DNA of 64,000 nt from Streptomyces sp. H27-H1 (GCF_026627445.1 NZ_JAPNLJ010000033.1:33517-97516), one strand, 5' to 3'; shown: positions 49,679 through 59,140, counted from the first letter of the stretch. A program made the numbers and translations. Notes: generated by a model from the letters alone, not told the origin.

Positions 49679-50611
49679 TCAGTTGTGCTCTGTCTCGCCC
49701 TGGGCGATCTCCACGCTGCTGTGGAGGCTCGCGAGCCCAACGGCGGTTGCGGCGGTGGTGGCGGCCGAGCAGGCGAGCAGCAGGCAGCCCGCCGCGACAG
49801 CCAGCCTGTGGTGGGTGGCGGCCGGCTGGAGCAGGGCCTTTACGCGCTGGGGTACGGGGCCGCCTGCGGCTCGCGCGGCGAAGGCGGGGCGGGCAGGCCT
49901 GCCGGTCGCCCCTGCGAGGGCTGCGCGGCCGATGGCCCGCGCTGTCAGCAGCCGGTCGCCGACCGCGGTCGCGGCGGCTTCGTCGGCGACCCGTTCGACG
50001 GCCAGGGCGATGGCGTCGCGCAGTTGCCGCATTGCGGGATGGCAGCGGGTGGCGAGGTCGGCGGTGGCGAGGAAGTAGTGGTGGCGGCCGGCCAGGTGGG
50101 CCCGTTCGTGGGCGAGCAGGGCCTCGCGCTCGGGTCCGTCCAGGGCGCGCAGCATGCCGGAGGTCACCACGATGCGCCCCGGGTTGCCGGGGAGGGCGTA
50201 GGCGTCGGCGTCGGGGCGGTCCAGGACGCTGAGGTCTCCCGCGGTGGGCGCGTTGCGCAGCTGCGAATGGGCGGTGCGGTACTGGCGGTACTGGCGCAGG
50301 GCTGAGCGGGTCACGGTGTACGCGCAGACCGCGAGGGCGCCGACGGCGAACGCGGTCACCGGATAGGCGACCACGGCAGGCGCGACGTCCAGGGGGCGGA
50401 TCAGGTGGCCGAGGCGGGCCAGGGCGGACACGGTGAGTCCGCCGGCGAGCAGAAGGCCGCCGAGCGCCGCCAGCCAGGCGCCCGCCAGAACGCACGCGGT
50501 CGCGGTCAGCGCCCACAGCGCGGCCGTCGGCCGCAGGCGGGGGCCCGTCCACCGCACGAGCGTCGGGGCCGCGAACGGCATCAGCAGCGGCACGAGCAGC
50601 GCGGCGATCAC
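49679..50611 (-). CDS. M56-family membrane metallopeptidase (BlaR1-like)
   Basis: A 310-residue protein from GTG 50611, overlapping the BlaI stop. Three N-terminal helices precede a metallopeptidase domain with PGRIVVTSGMLRAL and the zinc motif LLAHERAHLAGRH (HExxH), and AVERVADEAAATAVG supplies the third ligand. A final helix is AVAAGCLLLACSAATTAATAVG. There is no extracellular penicillin-binding sensor domain. In such pairs the peptidase cleaves the BlaI repressor on receiving a signal. The signal here is unknown. Confidence 0.87.
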   Translation of the reverse strand: MIAALLVPLLMPFAAPTLVRWTGPRLRPTAALWALTATACVLAGAWLAALGGLLLAGGLTVSALARLGHLIRPLDVAPAVVAYPVTAFAVGALAVCAYTVTRSALRQYRQYRTAHSQLRNAPTAGDLSVLDRPDADAYALPGNPGRIVVTSGMLRALDGPEREALLAHERAHLAGRHHYFLATADLATRCHPAMRQLRDAIALAVERVADEAAATAVGDRLLTARAIGRAALAGATGRPARPAFAARAAGGPVPQRVKALLQPAATHHRLAVAAGCLLLACSAATTAATAVGLASLHSSVEIAQGETEHN

Positions 50612-50982
50612 CGTCCGCTACCGCCCTCCAGGAGGTCGCGCAGTATGCGCTCGTCCTCGGGGCCCAGGTCGCAGACGAACCGGGCCAGCACGGTCTGGCG
50701 GTCGCTGTCCTTGTCGAGCTCGTGGTGCATCCGCCGGGCGGTCAGGCCGTGCGCGTCCTGGACGGGGAAGTACGCGAATCCCCGGCCGGAACGTTCCCGG
50801 CCGACGGTCCCCTTCTCGAAGAGGCGGGACAGGATGGTCGTCACCGTCGTGCGGGCCAGCTCCACCGGCAGGCTGCGCTGCACCTGCCCTGCAGTCCGGG
50901 GCCCGCCCGCGGCCCACAGCGCCGCGAGCACACTCGCCTCCAGCTCACCCGCCGGCCTGCGCTCGGCAGCGCCCTCGGCCAT
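50608..50982 (-). CDS. BlaI/MecI-family repressor
   Basis: A 124-residue winged-helix protein from ATG 50982 with GAGGAGAAAG upstream. GELEASVLAALWAAGGPRTAGQVQRSLPVELARTTVTTILSRLFEKGTVGRERSGRGFAYFPV is the DNA-binding domain; the C-terminal dimer helices carry DAHGLTARRMHHELD. Coupled by GTGA to the M56 peptidase. Two CTAC-N6-GTAG boxes lie immediately upstream, between it and the DedA gene, implying control of both directions. Confidence 0.9.
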   Translation of the reverse strand: MAEGAAERRPAGELEASVLAALWAAGGPRTAGQVQRSLPVELARTTVTTILSRLFEKGTVGRERSGRGFAYFPVQDAHGLTARRMHHELDKDSDRQTVLARFVCDLGPEDERILRDLLEGGSGR

Positions 50983-51007
50983 TACTTTCTCCTCATTCTC
51001 TGATCGT

Positions 51008-51040
51008 CTACAGTTCAGTAGACCGTCTACGTGATTGTAG
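51008..51040. promoter_or_regulatory. Tandem BlaI-type operators
   Basis: CTACAGTTCAGTAG (51,008-51,021) and CTACGTGATTGTAG (51,027-51,040) both fit CTAC-N6-GTAG, close to the TACA/TGTA-type dyads of BlaI proteins. They occupy the gap between blaI and dedA, so the DedA/PAP2 genes are probable targets. Confidence 0.7.
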
Positions 51041-51097
51041 TCGACCGTTGTTCCATCCGGCTGCCCCTGCCCGCTTTCAGTGAGAGGCCACTCACTC

Positions 51098-51766
51098 ATG
51101 GCCGTATCCGTCCTCGCCGCAGCCCCACTCGCGGTGAACCTCCTCGATGCCCAGTCGCTGCTGGCGACCTTCGGCGTCCTGGGCATCGCGGTGGTGATGT
51201 TCGCCGAGACGGGGCTGCTGGTCGGCTTCTTCCTGCCCGGCGACTCCCTGCTCTTCACTGCGGGCCTGCTGTGCGCGGGCACCGCGGACAAGGCTGCGAC
51301 GCTGTCCCTGCCCTGGGTCCTTGCGGCCTCGGCGGCCGGTGCGCTGGCCGGCGCCCAGGTCGGATACCTCATCGGGCGCCGGGCGGGCGGAGCGGTCCTC
51401 GCCCGGAGCCGCTCCAAGCGCCTGCACGAGGGGGCCGAGCGTGCTCAGGAGCTGCTGGAGCGGTACGGGCACGCCAAGGCGATCGTGCTGGCCCGCTTCG
51501 TCCCCGTGGTGCGCACGGTCCTGAACCCGCTCGCCGGGGCTCTGAACATCCCGGCCCGCGTCTTCACCCTGTGGCAGGTGACCGGCGGCCTGGTCTGGAC
51601 GGTCGGTCTGGTGATGGCCGGCTACGCGCTCGGCTCCTCCATCCCCAACGTCGACCGGTACCTGCTGCCGATCATCGCCCTCATCGTCATCGTGTCCCTG
51701 CTGCCGCTGGCAGCCGAACTGCTCCGCTCCCGGCGGGCCGCCAAGCTCAAGAATGAGGCCCCTTGA
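51098..51766 (+). CDS. DedA-family membrane protein
   Basis: A 222-residue protein from ATG 51098 (GAGAGG upstream). Family motifs are MFAETGLLVGFFLPGDSLLFTAG, GAQVGYLIGRRAGGAVL and HAKAIVLARFVPVVRTVLNPLAGALNIPARVF, with the conserved Arg-Pro-Arg region. DedA proteins are proton-driven lipid carrier flippases or scramblases. It is coupled to the first PAP2 gene (TTGA overlap), consistent with undecaprenyl phosphate recycling, and probably controlled by BlaI/M56. Confidence 0.9.
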   Translation: MAVSVLAAAPLAVNLLDAQSLLATFGVLGIAVVMFAETGLLVGFFLPGDSLLFTAGLLCAGTADKAATLSLPWVLAASAAGALAGAQVGYLIGRRAGGAVLARSRSKRLHEGAERAQELLERYGHAKAIVLARFVPVVRTVLNPLAGALNIPARVFTLWQVTGGLVWTVGLVMAGYALGSSIPNVDRYLLPIIALIVIVSLLPLAAELLRSRRAAKLKNEAP

Positions 51767-52371
51767 TCAATCTCGCGTACGACGGCTCGGCCATCGACGG
51801 CCCCGCCTACCTCGAGGTCACCGACCTCGCCCACCTGGCCCCCACCTGGCTCGACAGCCTGATCGTCGGCTGGTCCACCTACGGGCTGGCCCTGTTCGCG
51901 GTGCTGATGCTCGCCGCCTGGTGGCCGGCCCGCCGCGCGGGCCTTCCGGCGGCGGTCACCGCGCTCGCTGTCCCGGTGATCACCGTCCTCGCTTACGGCG
52001 TGAACGACCTGGTCAAGCTGGCAGTCCGGGAGGACCGGCCGTGCCAGAGCCTGCACGTGATTACCCTGGAAGCGTGCCCCGCCCCGGGTGACTGGTCCTT
52101 CCCCAGCAACCACGCCGCCCTCGCCGCCGGCGCGGCCGTCGCGCTGCTGTTCGTCTCGCGCCGACTGGGCGCGGTCGCCCTGGTGGCGGCGGCCTTGATG
52201 GCCGCCTCCCGGGTCTGGGTGGGTGCGCACTACCCCCACGACGTTCTCGCCGGCTTCCTCGTCGGCGTCACTGTGGCCCTCCTCGCCGCCTGGACCGTGC
52301 GCCGCAACCAGGACGTCCTCGCCGAGCGGCTGGGACGCGGCCCGCTGCGCCCCCTCCTGGCCGCGCCGTGA
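51763..52371 (+). CDS. PAP2-family phosphatase 1
   Basis: A 202-residue protein from TTG 51763. The three PAP2 motifs are KLAVREDRPC, FPSNHAALAAGAA (Asn in place of Gly in the PSGH box) and SRVWVGAHYPHDVLAG. About five helices. It probably dephosphorylates undecaprenyl diphosphate or another lipid phosphate on the outer face of the membrane. Overlaps neighbours by TTGA and GTGA. Confidence 0.87.
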   Translation: MINLAYDGSAIDGPAYLEVTDLAHLAPTWLDSLIVGWSTYGLALFAVLMLAAWWPARRAGLPAAVTALAVPVITVLAYGVNDLVKLAVREDRPCQSLHVITLEACPAPGDWSFPSNHAALAAGAAVALLFVSRRLGAVALVAAALMAASRVWVGAHYPHDVLAGFLVGVTVALLAAWTVRRNQDVLAERLGRGPLRPLLAAP

Positions 52372-53033
52372 CCCGCCGCAGGGCCGCCCGCCGGTTCGGC
52401 TGGGCGGCCCTGGCCGCCGCGGCTGCCTTCGCCCTGCTCACCGCCTGGGTGTTCCAGGCACCGGACGGGCTGCTGCCCGCCGACGCGGCCCTGCACAACT
52501 GGTCTCTGCAACACCGGCCCGCCCTCGCCCTGGCGGTGGCACGCGCCATTACCGCCACCGGCACCGGAGCCGTCCCCTACGTCCTGGTCGTCCTGGCGGG
52601 GCTGGCCGTGGGCCGGGCCCGGCCCCAGCGTGTCGCCGCCGCCGCCGGGTTCGCCCTCTGTCTCGGCGCCGGACAGGCCCTGCGGTACGCCGCGATGTCC
52701 CTGATCGCCCGGCCGCGCCCGCTGGCAGGGGACTGGGCGACGCACGCCTCACGCTGGTCCTTTCCCTCCGGCCACGCCACCACCGCCGCTGTGACCGCCG
52801 GACTCCTGATCGCGGCCCTGCTGCTGCGGGGCTCCCGGGTCCCTCTGCTGCCGCTCGTGGTGATCGGATTGTGGGCCGCGTCGGTGGGCCTGACCCGCGT
52901 CTACCTCGGCGTGCACTGGTTCTCCGATGTGGTCGGCGGCTGGCTGTTTGCCGCCGCCTGGCTGGCCCTGACCGGCTCCGTCTGCCTGTGGCGTACCCGG
53001 GCCGTCGAGGCCGGGGACGGAAGCACCCCTTGA
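52368..53033 (+). CDS. PAP2-family phosphatase 2
   Basis: A 221-residue protein from GTG 52368. Motifs: SLIARPRP, WSFPSGHATTAAVTAG and TRVYLGVHWFSDVVGGW, with all catalytic residues, and six helices. It differs from the preceding PAP2 protein in length and motif 2. The degraded response-regulator gene begins in its stop codon (TGATG), so this module once had its own two-component system. Confidence 0.88.
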   Translation: MTRRRAARRFGWAALAAAAAFALLTAWVFQAPDGLLPADAALHNWSLQHRPALALAVARAITATGTGAVPYVLVVLAGLAVGRARPQRVAAAAGFALCLGAGQALRYAAMSLIARPRPLAGDWATHASRWSFPSGHATTAAVTAGLLIAALLLRGSRVPLLPLVVIGLWAASVGLTRVYLGVHWFSDVVGGWLFAAAWLALTGSVCLWRTRAVEAGDGSTP

Positions 53034-53508
53034 TGCGGCAGCGCATCCTCCTCGTCGAGGACGGCCACGCCCTGCGCGACGTGCTCCTGCACGGCCTGCT
53101 GGACGAGGGCTTCGAGGCGGCGCCCGGCCCAGGACGGTGCGAGCGCCATGCGGCTCGCCGTCGAGAGTTTCGACGTGGTCGTCCTGGACGTCGGGCTGCC
53201 GGACGCGGACGGCCGGGACGTATGCCAGGCGCTGCGGGCCAACGGATACCTAGCTCTCGTCGTGTTCCTCACGGCCCACCACCAGATCGCCGACCGGCTC
53301 ACCGGGTTATCCGCAGGTCGCCGAGCTCGCCGCCCGCCTGCGGGCGGCCCTCAGACGGGCGGACGTGCGGGGTCCGGCGGCGGGGGACCTGGTGCTCGAC
53401 GGTGCGCTTGACCTGCACCGCTCCGGCGCAGGTGAGACGGTCGAGGTCGCGGCCATGGACGAGGGCCTGGCGGTCGGCGTGCCGGCCTCCGTGCTCGAAC
53501 GTAGGTGA
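53033..53508 (+). pseudogene. Response regulator remnant (two frameshifts)
   Basis: MRQRILLVEDGHALRDVLLHG opens a receiver domain with its acidic pocket. Near 53,130 one extra base shifts the frame; DGASAMRLAVESFDVVVLDVGLPDADG continues it with the phospho-acceptor Asp. Near 53,310 it breaks again; a third frame has PQVAELAARLRAALRRADV, typical of the receiver-to-effector linker. The DNA-binding domain is mostly lost. Not functional. Confidence 0.75.
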
Positions 53509-53509
53509 A

Positions 53510-53616
53510 GCCCGCTGCTGGACAACGCCCTGCGCTACGCCCGGGGGAGCGCCGTCATCGACGTGACTGACGACGGTCCGTGCGTCCCCCCGGCCTTCAC
53601 GGGAGCAGCAGCGTGA
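53510..53616 (+). pseudogene. Histidine kinase ATPase-domain scrap (+ strand)
   Basis: PLLDNALRYARGSAVIDVTDDGPCVPP resembles the N box and G1 box of a HATPase_c domain, on the same strand as the response regulator remnant. About 35 codons remain, ending at TGA 53,614-53,616. It is probably what is left of the cognate kinase. Confidence 0.5.
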
Positions 53617-53880
53617 ACCGGGTGGGCCCGGTCCCGCTGAGGGCGAGCCGGGCTCCGGCGGCCTCGGCCAGCTCCCGCGCCAGGGCGAGCCCGATGCCCG
53701 AGCCGGGGCCGGTGGTCGCACCGCGTGCGAAGACAGCCTTCGGGTCCAGGACGGGCGTCCCCTCGTCTGCGACATCGAGGGCGAGCGCGGACCCGAGGTC
53801 GCGCAGGCTCACCGTGACGGTTCCGCTGCCGTGCCGACGGGCGTTGTCGAGCAGGATGTCGAGGATCTGGTTGGTGATCA
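53597..53880 (-). pseudogene. Histidine kinase ATPase-domain fragment (- strand)
   Basis: A 94-codon end fragment with N box ILDILLDNARRHGSGTVTVSL, G1 box LDVADEGTPV and G2 box GSGIGLALARELAEAAGARLALS. No HisKA or sensor domain precedes it; the frame meets the arsC fragment at about 53,880. It comes from a different kinase than the plus-strand scrap. Confidence 0.7.
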
Positions 53881-54047
53881 CCATGGGCTGCGGCGACACC
53901 TGCCCCGTCTACCCCGGCAAGACCTACCTCGACTGGAAACTCGACGACCCCGCCGGGCACGGCGTCGAGACGGCCCGCCCGATCCGGGACGAGATCGAAC
54001 GGCGCATCCGCGGCCTGCTCGCCGAACTCGGCATCGAGACGGCATGA
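53868..54047 (+). pseudogene. arsC: Arsenate reductase (ArsC, Trx-type) C-terminal fragment
   Basis: VITMGCGDTCPVYPGKTYLDWKLDDPAG and RPIRDEIERRIRGLLAEL are the C-terminal third of a thioredoxin-linked arsenate reductase, including the shuttle cysteines. The N-terminal catalytic CxxxxxR loop is missing; it fuses to kinase sequence at a short shared GTGATCACCATG. Its stop overlaps the acetyltransferase start (ATGA), preserving an old ars operon end. Confidence 0.75.
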
Positions 54048-54559
54048 CCACCGCCGCGCCGGCGACAAGCGGGCGCATCACGGCGATGCGGCCCGAGCAC
54101 GCCGAACAGGTCTTGGCGATCTATCAGCTCGGCATCGACGAGAGCAACGCCACCTTCGAGACCACCGCTCCGAACTGGAAGGAGTTCGACGCGGCCAAGC
54201 TGCCCGAGCACCGCCTGGTCGCCCTCAACGAGCAGGCACGCGTCCTGGGCTGGGCCGCCGTGGTCCCGGTCTCCGACCGCTGCGTGTACGCCGGAGTGGT
54301 CGAGCACTCCGTCTACGTCGGTCCCCAAGCCCGCGGACGCGGCGTGGGACTCACCCTGCTGACCGCGTTGCTGGTCTCTACGGAAGCCGCCGGAATCTGG
54401 ACGGTGCAGTCCGGGATCTTCCCGGAGAACACAGCCAGCCTCGCTCTGCACCAGAAGGCCGGGTTCCGCGTCATCGGCACCCGCGAACGCATCGGCCTCC
54501 ACCACGGCCAGTGGCGCGGCGTCGTCCTCGTCGAACGCCGCAGCCCGACCATCAGCTGA
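54044..54559 (+). CDS. GNAT N-acetyltransferase (ArsN/PAT-like)
   Basis: A 171-residue protein. RITAMRPEHAEQVLAIYQLGIDESNATFETTAP and RCVYAGVVEHSVYVGPQARGRGVGLTLL (acetyl-CoA loop QARGRGVG) fit the phosphinothricin/ArsN1 group; RGIGTREREG-like LHHGQWRGVVLVERRS ends it. Its ATGA overlap with the arsC fragment and the nearby arsI/cadI remnant point to acetylation of an organoarsenical such as arsinothricin (inference) rather than phosphinothricin. Confidence 0.8.
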   Translation: MTTAAPATSGRITAMRPEHAEQVLAIYQLGIDESNATFETTAPNWKEFDAAKLPEHRLVALNEQARVLGWAAVVPVSDRCVYAGVVEHSVYVGPQARGRGVGLTLLTALLVSTEAAGIWTVQSGIFPENTASLALHQKAGFRVIGTRERIGLHHGQWRGVVLVERRSPTIS

Positions 54560-54788
54560 GCACCACCACCGTCACGCCCGTTCAGCCGCCAGGAACTGCC
54601 TCCTGCGCTGCTGGAGCCAGGACAGGCCCCAGCAGCTCGTCGTCACCGCCTACCCCGCAACCACCCCCGACGACCGGCTCACCACCGGTGTCCGCGTCAC
54701 GCGGACCGAATCTCGCCTCACCATCGGCTGGTGACGAGCCGGGACTGCGCGTCCTCGTCGAGACGAGCAGGTCCCCAGAACAACACCA

Positions 54789-54830
54789 GGGGGCGGCTGC
54801 CCGGCATCCGTGATCCCGGCAGCCGCCCCC
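54789..54830. terminator. Bidirectional terminator
   Basis: GGGGGCGGCTGCC and its exact complement (13-bp stem) around a 16-base loop, between the acetyltransferase (+) and the DUF6262-type gene (-). The other sequence in this 286-bp gap shows no convincing gene. Confidence 0.7.
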
Positions 54831-54845
54831 TACAGACAACCGTGC

Positions 54846-55343
54846 TCAGCTGCACGATCCGTACGGCGCACGCGCTCCGGAACTGCTCGGCAGAGCACGA
54901 ACATTCGACGGCCCGGCCAAGACATCGCGAAGCCGCTCGATCTCCATCCTCTGGGCAGCGATCTGCGACAGAGCCCGCTCCTGGAAGTCAGTGAGCCCAC
55001 CGATCTGCGCGTCACGCTCGGCGAGGCGTTCCTTCAGTCCGAACACCTGTTCCTTGAGACGCTCGACCTGTGCAGCCCGCGGGTCCGGAATCACGCCCGT
55101 TTCCCGAAGCCCGGCCAACCGCCGCTCGAACTCCTCTGCCAAGTGCTGGTAGGGGCCAGGCCGTGGCGAGCCGTCACGGTTCTTCTTGGGGTAGAAACCG
55201 GTGCGGGCGACCCCGGCCTGGGTCGCGAGGGCCTTCACGTCGCACTTGCCGCCTGCGGGAACGTCACCGGCAAGCAGCCGTTCCATGACCTGCCGAATGG
55301 CCATCTCGTTGTTCCGCCGGGTCTCGTCACTGATGCGGGCCAC
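54846..55343 (-). CDS. DUF6262-type recombinase accessory protein
   Basis: A 165-residue mostly helical protein from GTG 55343, just after the third recombinase stop. It has RRNNEMAIRQVMERLLAGDVPA, LATQAGVARTGFYPKK (an HTH-like element) and a long coiled coil (QVERLKEQVFGLKERLAERDAQIGGL). It corresponds in position and character to the small third protein (TnpC-like) of Tn554-type recombinase operons. A DNA-binding or orientation role in integration is likely. Confidence 0.7.
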   Translation of the reverse strand: MARISDETRRNNEMAIRQVMERLLAGDVPAGGKCDVKALATQAGVARTGFYPKKNRDGSPRPGPYQHLAEEFERRLAGLRETGVIPDPRAAQVERLKEQVFGLKERLAERDAQIGGLTDFQERALSQIAAQRMEIERLRDVLAGPSNVRALPSSSGARAPYGSCS

Positions 55344-55344
55344 G

Positions 55345-57524
55345 TCATGCCCCCGTTCCGCAGAGGGCGTCGATCTCGGCCAGCACCCGCTCATCGCGGG
55401 CGAGTTCCGTACTCAGCCGGGCCTTCTCCGTCCGCTGTGCGCGTCCGATGGTGGCGATGAAGACCTTCTTGCTGTCGGCACTGGCCGCCCATACCGGGCG
55501 GTGCCCGGCATGGTGGGTGGCCTGGGGGCACCGCGCTGAATCGCATATGCCGATCAAGGGCTCTGTCGCCCCGTGGGCGCGGGCCCCGGCGAGCTTGAGG
55601 CACAGCGCCTTGGACGGATCGAGGAACCAGCAGTAGTTCGCCGGCCCCAGGTGCAGGGACCTGGCCCGCTTGGCGAGCAGGTTCGTCACCTCCTGGTCGC
55701 TGCGTTTGATGTTCGGCGCCCCAGAGAAGTCCAGCTGCTCGTCGACGAACGCGAAGAAGTCCAGGAGGTCGCTGGCGCCAGGCCCCGCAGGCCGGATACC
55801 GTTCTGGTAGTCGTGGAATGCGTCGAGGGCGACACGCATCTTGTGCTCCCGCTCCTCTTGGCCGAACTCGGCCATCAGCACCGACTGGGCCCCACCGGGG
55901 CGGTCCGCATAACCCTCGGTGGTAACCACGGAAATATGCTTGAGATGGATCTTGGCGGCCAGCAGACCACCGGGCCGGTGCGCCATTTCCACCGCGAGGG
56001 TTCTGCGGAGCATCCGTAGGCTGACCGGCACCTCGGGGATCGGCGCCAGCCCAAGACGGCGGCCTTCCGGCCCATTGACCCAGGTCAGGAACCATTCATA
56101 CGGGGTGAAGAAGGAGAGCGACTTGAACAAGTGACCGGTGTTCTTCACCGGGTCGGCGAGCGAGGCGGCTACGCCGGCGGTGTCGTACGCCTGCTTGATG
56201 GTCACCCACTGGTCGTGATCGCCGCCCAGCTTCCGGCCTTTGATGATCTTAGCTTTCAGGCGGTAGCGGATGCGGCCTTCGCCGAGCTGTTCGGGAGGCT
56301 GGCGGCAGTCGTGGGTCAGCTCAGCCAGTTCGCTCCTGCGCATTCCGGTCAGCGCGGCGAGCACGATGAGGCAGGCTGTGCGGGCGCGGGAGAGCTGCAG
56401 TCGGGCCTCGGTGGTGTTTATCGGCAGGGTCCAGGGGACACTGCCGCGTCCGTCCGCGCGTTCGACCAGGGCGGCCGTTCGACCCCAGCGTTTGGACAGG
56501 CCGACTTCCCTGACGGCCTTCTCCAGCTGGCCGCGCAGGGTGGGCAGCCACGTGTAGTGGAAGGCGTGCCGTCCTGTCTCGTGGGCGAGGGAGATCAGGT
56601 TCACCCTCAGCAGCGGATCGTCCGGAGACCAGCCGTCCGCCAGTCGCTCGGCTACGACGTGATCGAGGGCGACATCGAACGGATCGGCCTCCTGTACGTG
56701 GCGGTCGATGGCCTGTGCGACCTCGACCTTCCAGGACGGCCGCCCGCTGTTGTTGCGGCCTGGGCGGTTCGGCACCATCTCCTGCAGCTGTTGCTGGAGC
56801 TCCATGGCGTGAGGTGCCAACACCTCCACCACGTACAGGGCCGCCGCGACCAGCGGCTGGAAGACGTCGTTGCTCAGCGGCGGTGTCGTGTTGCCCGTCC
56901 GACGGACCAACCCGGCGACGGAGTACGCCGTGCGTCGCCCCCACGGACGAAAGCCCGGCACGTAGCCGCCGGTGGAGAACAGTTCGGTGTAGTAGCCGAT
57001 CTCCTGGATGACCGCCACGACGTCCATGCGGTAGCCGGGGCTGCTGTCACGGATCACGACGCCGTGCTTGTCCCGTACCTTCTTGCGAAGTTCCAGGTAG
57101 GCGGCGCAGTGCTGCTGGGTGACCTCCCCGAGATCATCCACCCCTGGTCGGTGAGCCAGTTCAGCCAGCCGGCCAGCACGGTCAACCGCCCGTGCACCGT
57201 GGCTACCTGCACGGGCGTTCGGTAGGCGTGGGCAAGCTCCCGCACAGCGTGATGGTCCGGTGCGAGCCGGGCGAGGATGAACTCCTTCGCGAGTTCCCTC
57301 CACTGGGCATTGAGAATCTCGGTAAAGGACAAGATCCGCGCGTGCCGCGCGAGGTAGCGCGGCAGCCCGATGACACCGGTGAAGTCCCAGATTGCGTCAT
57401 TGAAGTGAGGATGCGGGCCCGCGCCGTGAACCGGTAGACCGGCCACAGCGCACACGTCTTCACCTCGGAAGACGGATCGCGAAAAGGTGGCCGCGAGGCC
57501 CGTGGGCCGGTGCAGGGTGGTCAT
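55345..57524 (-). pseudogene. Third tyrosine recombinase of the operon, frameshifted
   Basis: From ATG 57524 (ATGA overlap with the second recombinase) about 127 residues read MTTLHRPTGLAATFSRSVF to WLNWLTDQG. At the C-run 57,141-57,144 one base is missing; the rest, from DDLGEVTQQHCAAYLELRKK to the end at 55,345, is in another frame. Catalytic residues appear intact: LTGMRRSELAEL, RMLRRT, LKHIS and GYADRPG. A Cys-rich CDSARCPQATHH lies near the end. One base in a homopolymer separates this from a full 725-residue protein, so sequencing error is possible. Confidence 0.78.
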
Positions 57525-58862
57525 ACGGTGTGCTCCTCAGGTCGCAGGGGAAGCTCGACATCGCAGTCGGTGACCTCGGCAGCGGCTGCCCGTAGCGCGT
57601 GCTCGGAGAAGTACCGGTCGGGGGTCAGGATCTCGTCGAGACGATGGGCGTATGGGCCGAAGACGGGGATGAACTCGGCGGTGGTCATCTGCTGCCACTG
57701 GCGGGAGAAGAACGCCCGCAGCCGCAGCAGGTTCGGCAGATGACGGGGGGCGAACAAGGCCAGCGGGCAAAGCAGGCACACCCACGGGCGCGCCGGACAG
57801 GGCTTCCCCTTCGGCCCGTGGAGACCAGACAGCTGGTCCCCACATGCGGCGGTGAAGACGTCGCGTTCCCCGGACAGGAGCTGTGCCAAGGCGTCGTCGT
57901 CCAGGCCGAGCCGCTTCATGTGCTCGGGATAGTTCTCCACCAGGTCGGCCATCTCCGCGGTGGCCAGCACCAAGGGCGGCATCGCCCGGCGCACGAGATC
58001 CTCCTGGGCCTGGGCGATGATGTCTTCCGCTGCCTCACGCTGAGCCGGCGTCGTGTTCGTCAGGTAGTGGTCCCCCTCAACGCCGGGGGACCGGTTCGGA
58101 TCGAGCGTGGTCCGGCGGCTGCCACGCCAGTGCGACCGGTCCTTCAGCGCGTCGTGGGTAGTACGGATGCGGTGTCGGTGAAGGGCCAGGGGGAGGCCGT
58201 TGTCACCGCTCATCTGCGTGGGGTGCCCCTCCTCGTCGACTGCTTGGCGCCGCTTCACCCACCCACATAGGGACAGGTGCGTCGGCGGCTTGGCCAGCCA
58301 GCGCTCTCCGGCCCGTGTGCCGCCAGGCGTGAAACGCACCCAGAGCTCCTGGCGCAACTCCTCGGGCGCGAAGCGTCGAGCCACTGCGGAGTGGTCGAGC
58401 CACTGCTCGAGTAGGCGAGTGGCCTGACGTGACAGAGCAAGGCTCTCCGCAGCTGTGCGGCCTTTGACGTAGCTGAGGAGGATCTTCTCGTCACCCGCCC
58501 ACTCGATGTCATCGAGCCCCAGGTCCGCGATCCCGTCCGGGACCACCCCGGTGTAGGCGCCGAAGAGCAGCTGATAGGCGATCATCACGTCCAGGGTCGG
58601 GATCAACGGATCCAGCACCGCGAGAAGACCGACTCCGTATCTCCGCCGGAAGGGGAACGCGCCGCGCTCTGCCATCTCGCTGACCAGCGGGGCGGGCCCG
58701 TTGTTCATCACCAGCCAGTGATGGACAGTGTGCTCACGGAGTGAAGCCCCAGGCCCGTCAGCTGACGAGGCCAGCTCCCGGGCCGCGCAGAACGCGTGGA
58801 AGGCGCCATCGACCTCGTTCCGGCAGGTATCGATAAGCCGGGCCCATTCGGCCTCGCTGTAC
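57521..58862 (-). pseudogene. Second tyrosine recombinase, C-terminal part
   Basis: Text from YSEAEWARLIDTCRNEVDGAF to RPEEHTV is the distal three quarters of a recombinase whose start lies at 61,682. It is cut at 58,862 by the transposon-like cassette; removing the cassette and one TGTAC restores GSHQPYSEAEWARL in frame. HRHRIRTTHDAL supplies the HxxR box and GDHYL a possible Tyr, but the first catalytic Arg seems absent (GAYTGVVPDG). A CLLCP motif lies near the C-terminus. Confidence 0.8.
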
Positions 58863-59140
58863 GTGGCTCTATAGGTGAGTGTCGGTACCAGTGGAAGGTG
58901 GGTTCTGACTCCGCGGCTAGGGCAGCGATCTCGTATAGGCGAGTTTTGACTCCACTGGGGGGGCTTCCCTCCGGCAGTCCCAGGTGGTGCCAGTGCCCGT
59001 TTCGAAGGTCGAGTTGCACGCGGCGACGCGCGCGAGGGCATGTCGGGCTGTGCGCTCTCGGGGAGAGACGGCTCGACCGGCGCAGGACCGGGCTGCTGTT
59101 GCCGGTCCTGGCGGAGCGCGAGGAGCAGCGTGGCCATCGC

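Noticed and set aside
58708..59137. An extended N-terminus for the recombinase at 57,521
   Set aside because: The frame beyond 58,862 lies in the cassette's terminal repeat; the true N-terminus is at 61,241-61,682 as shown by in-frame rejoining.
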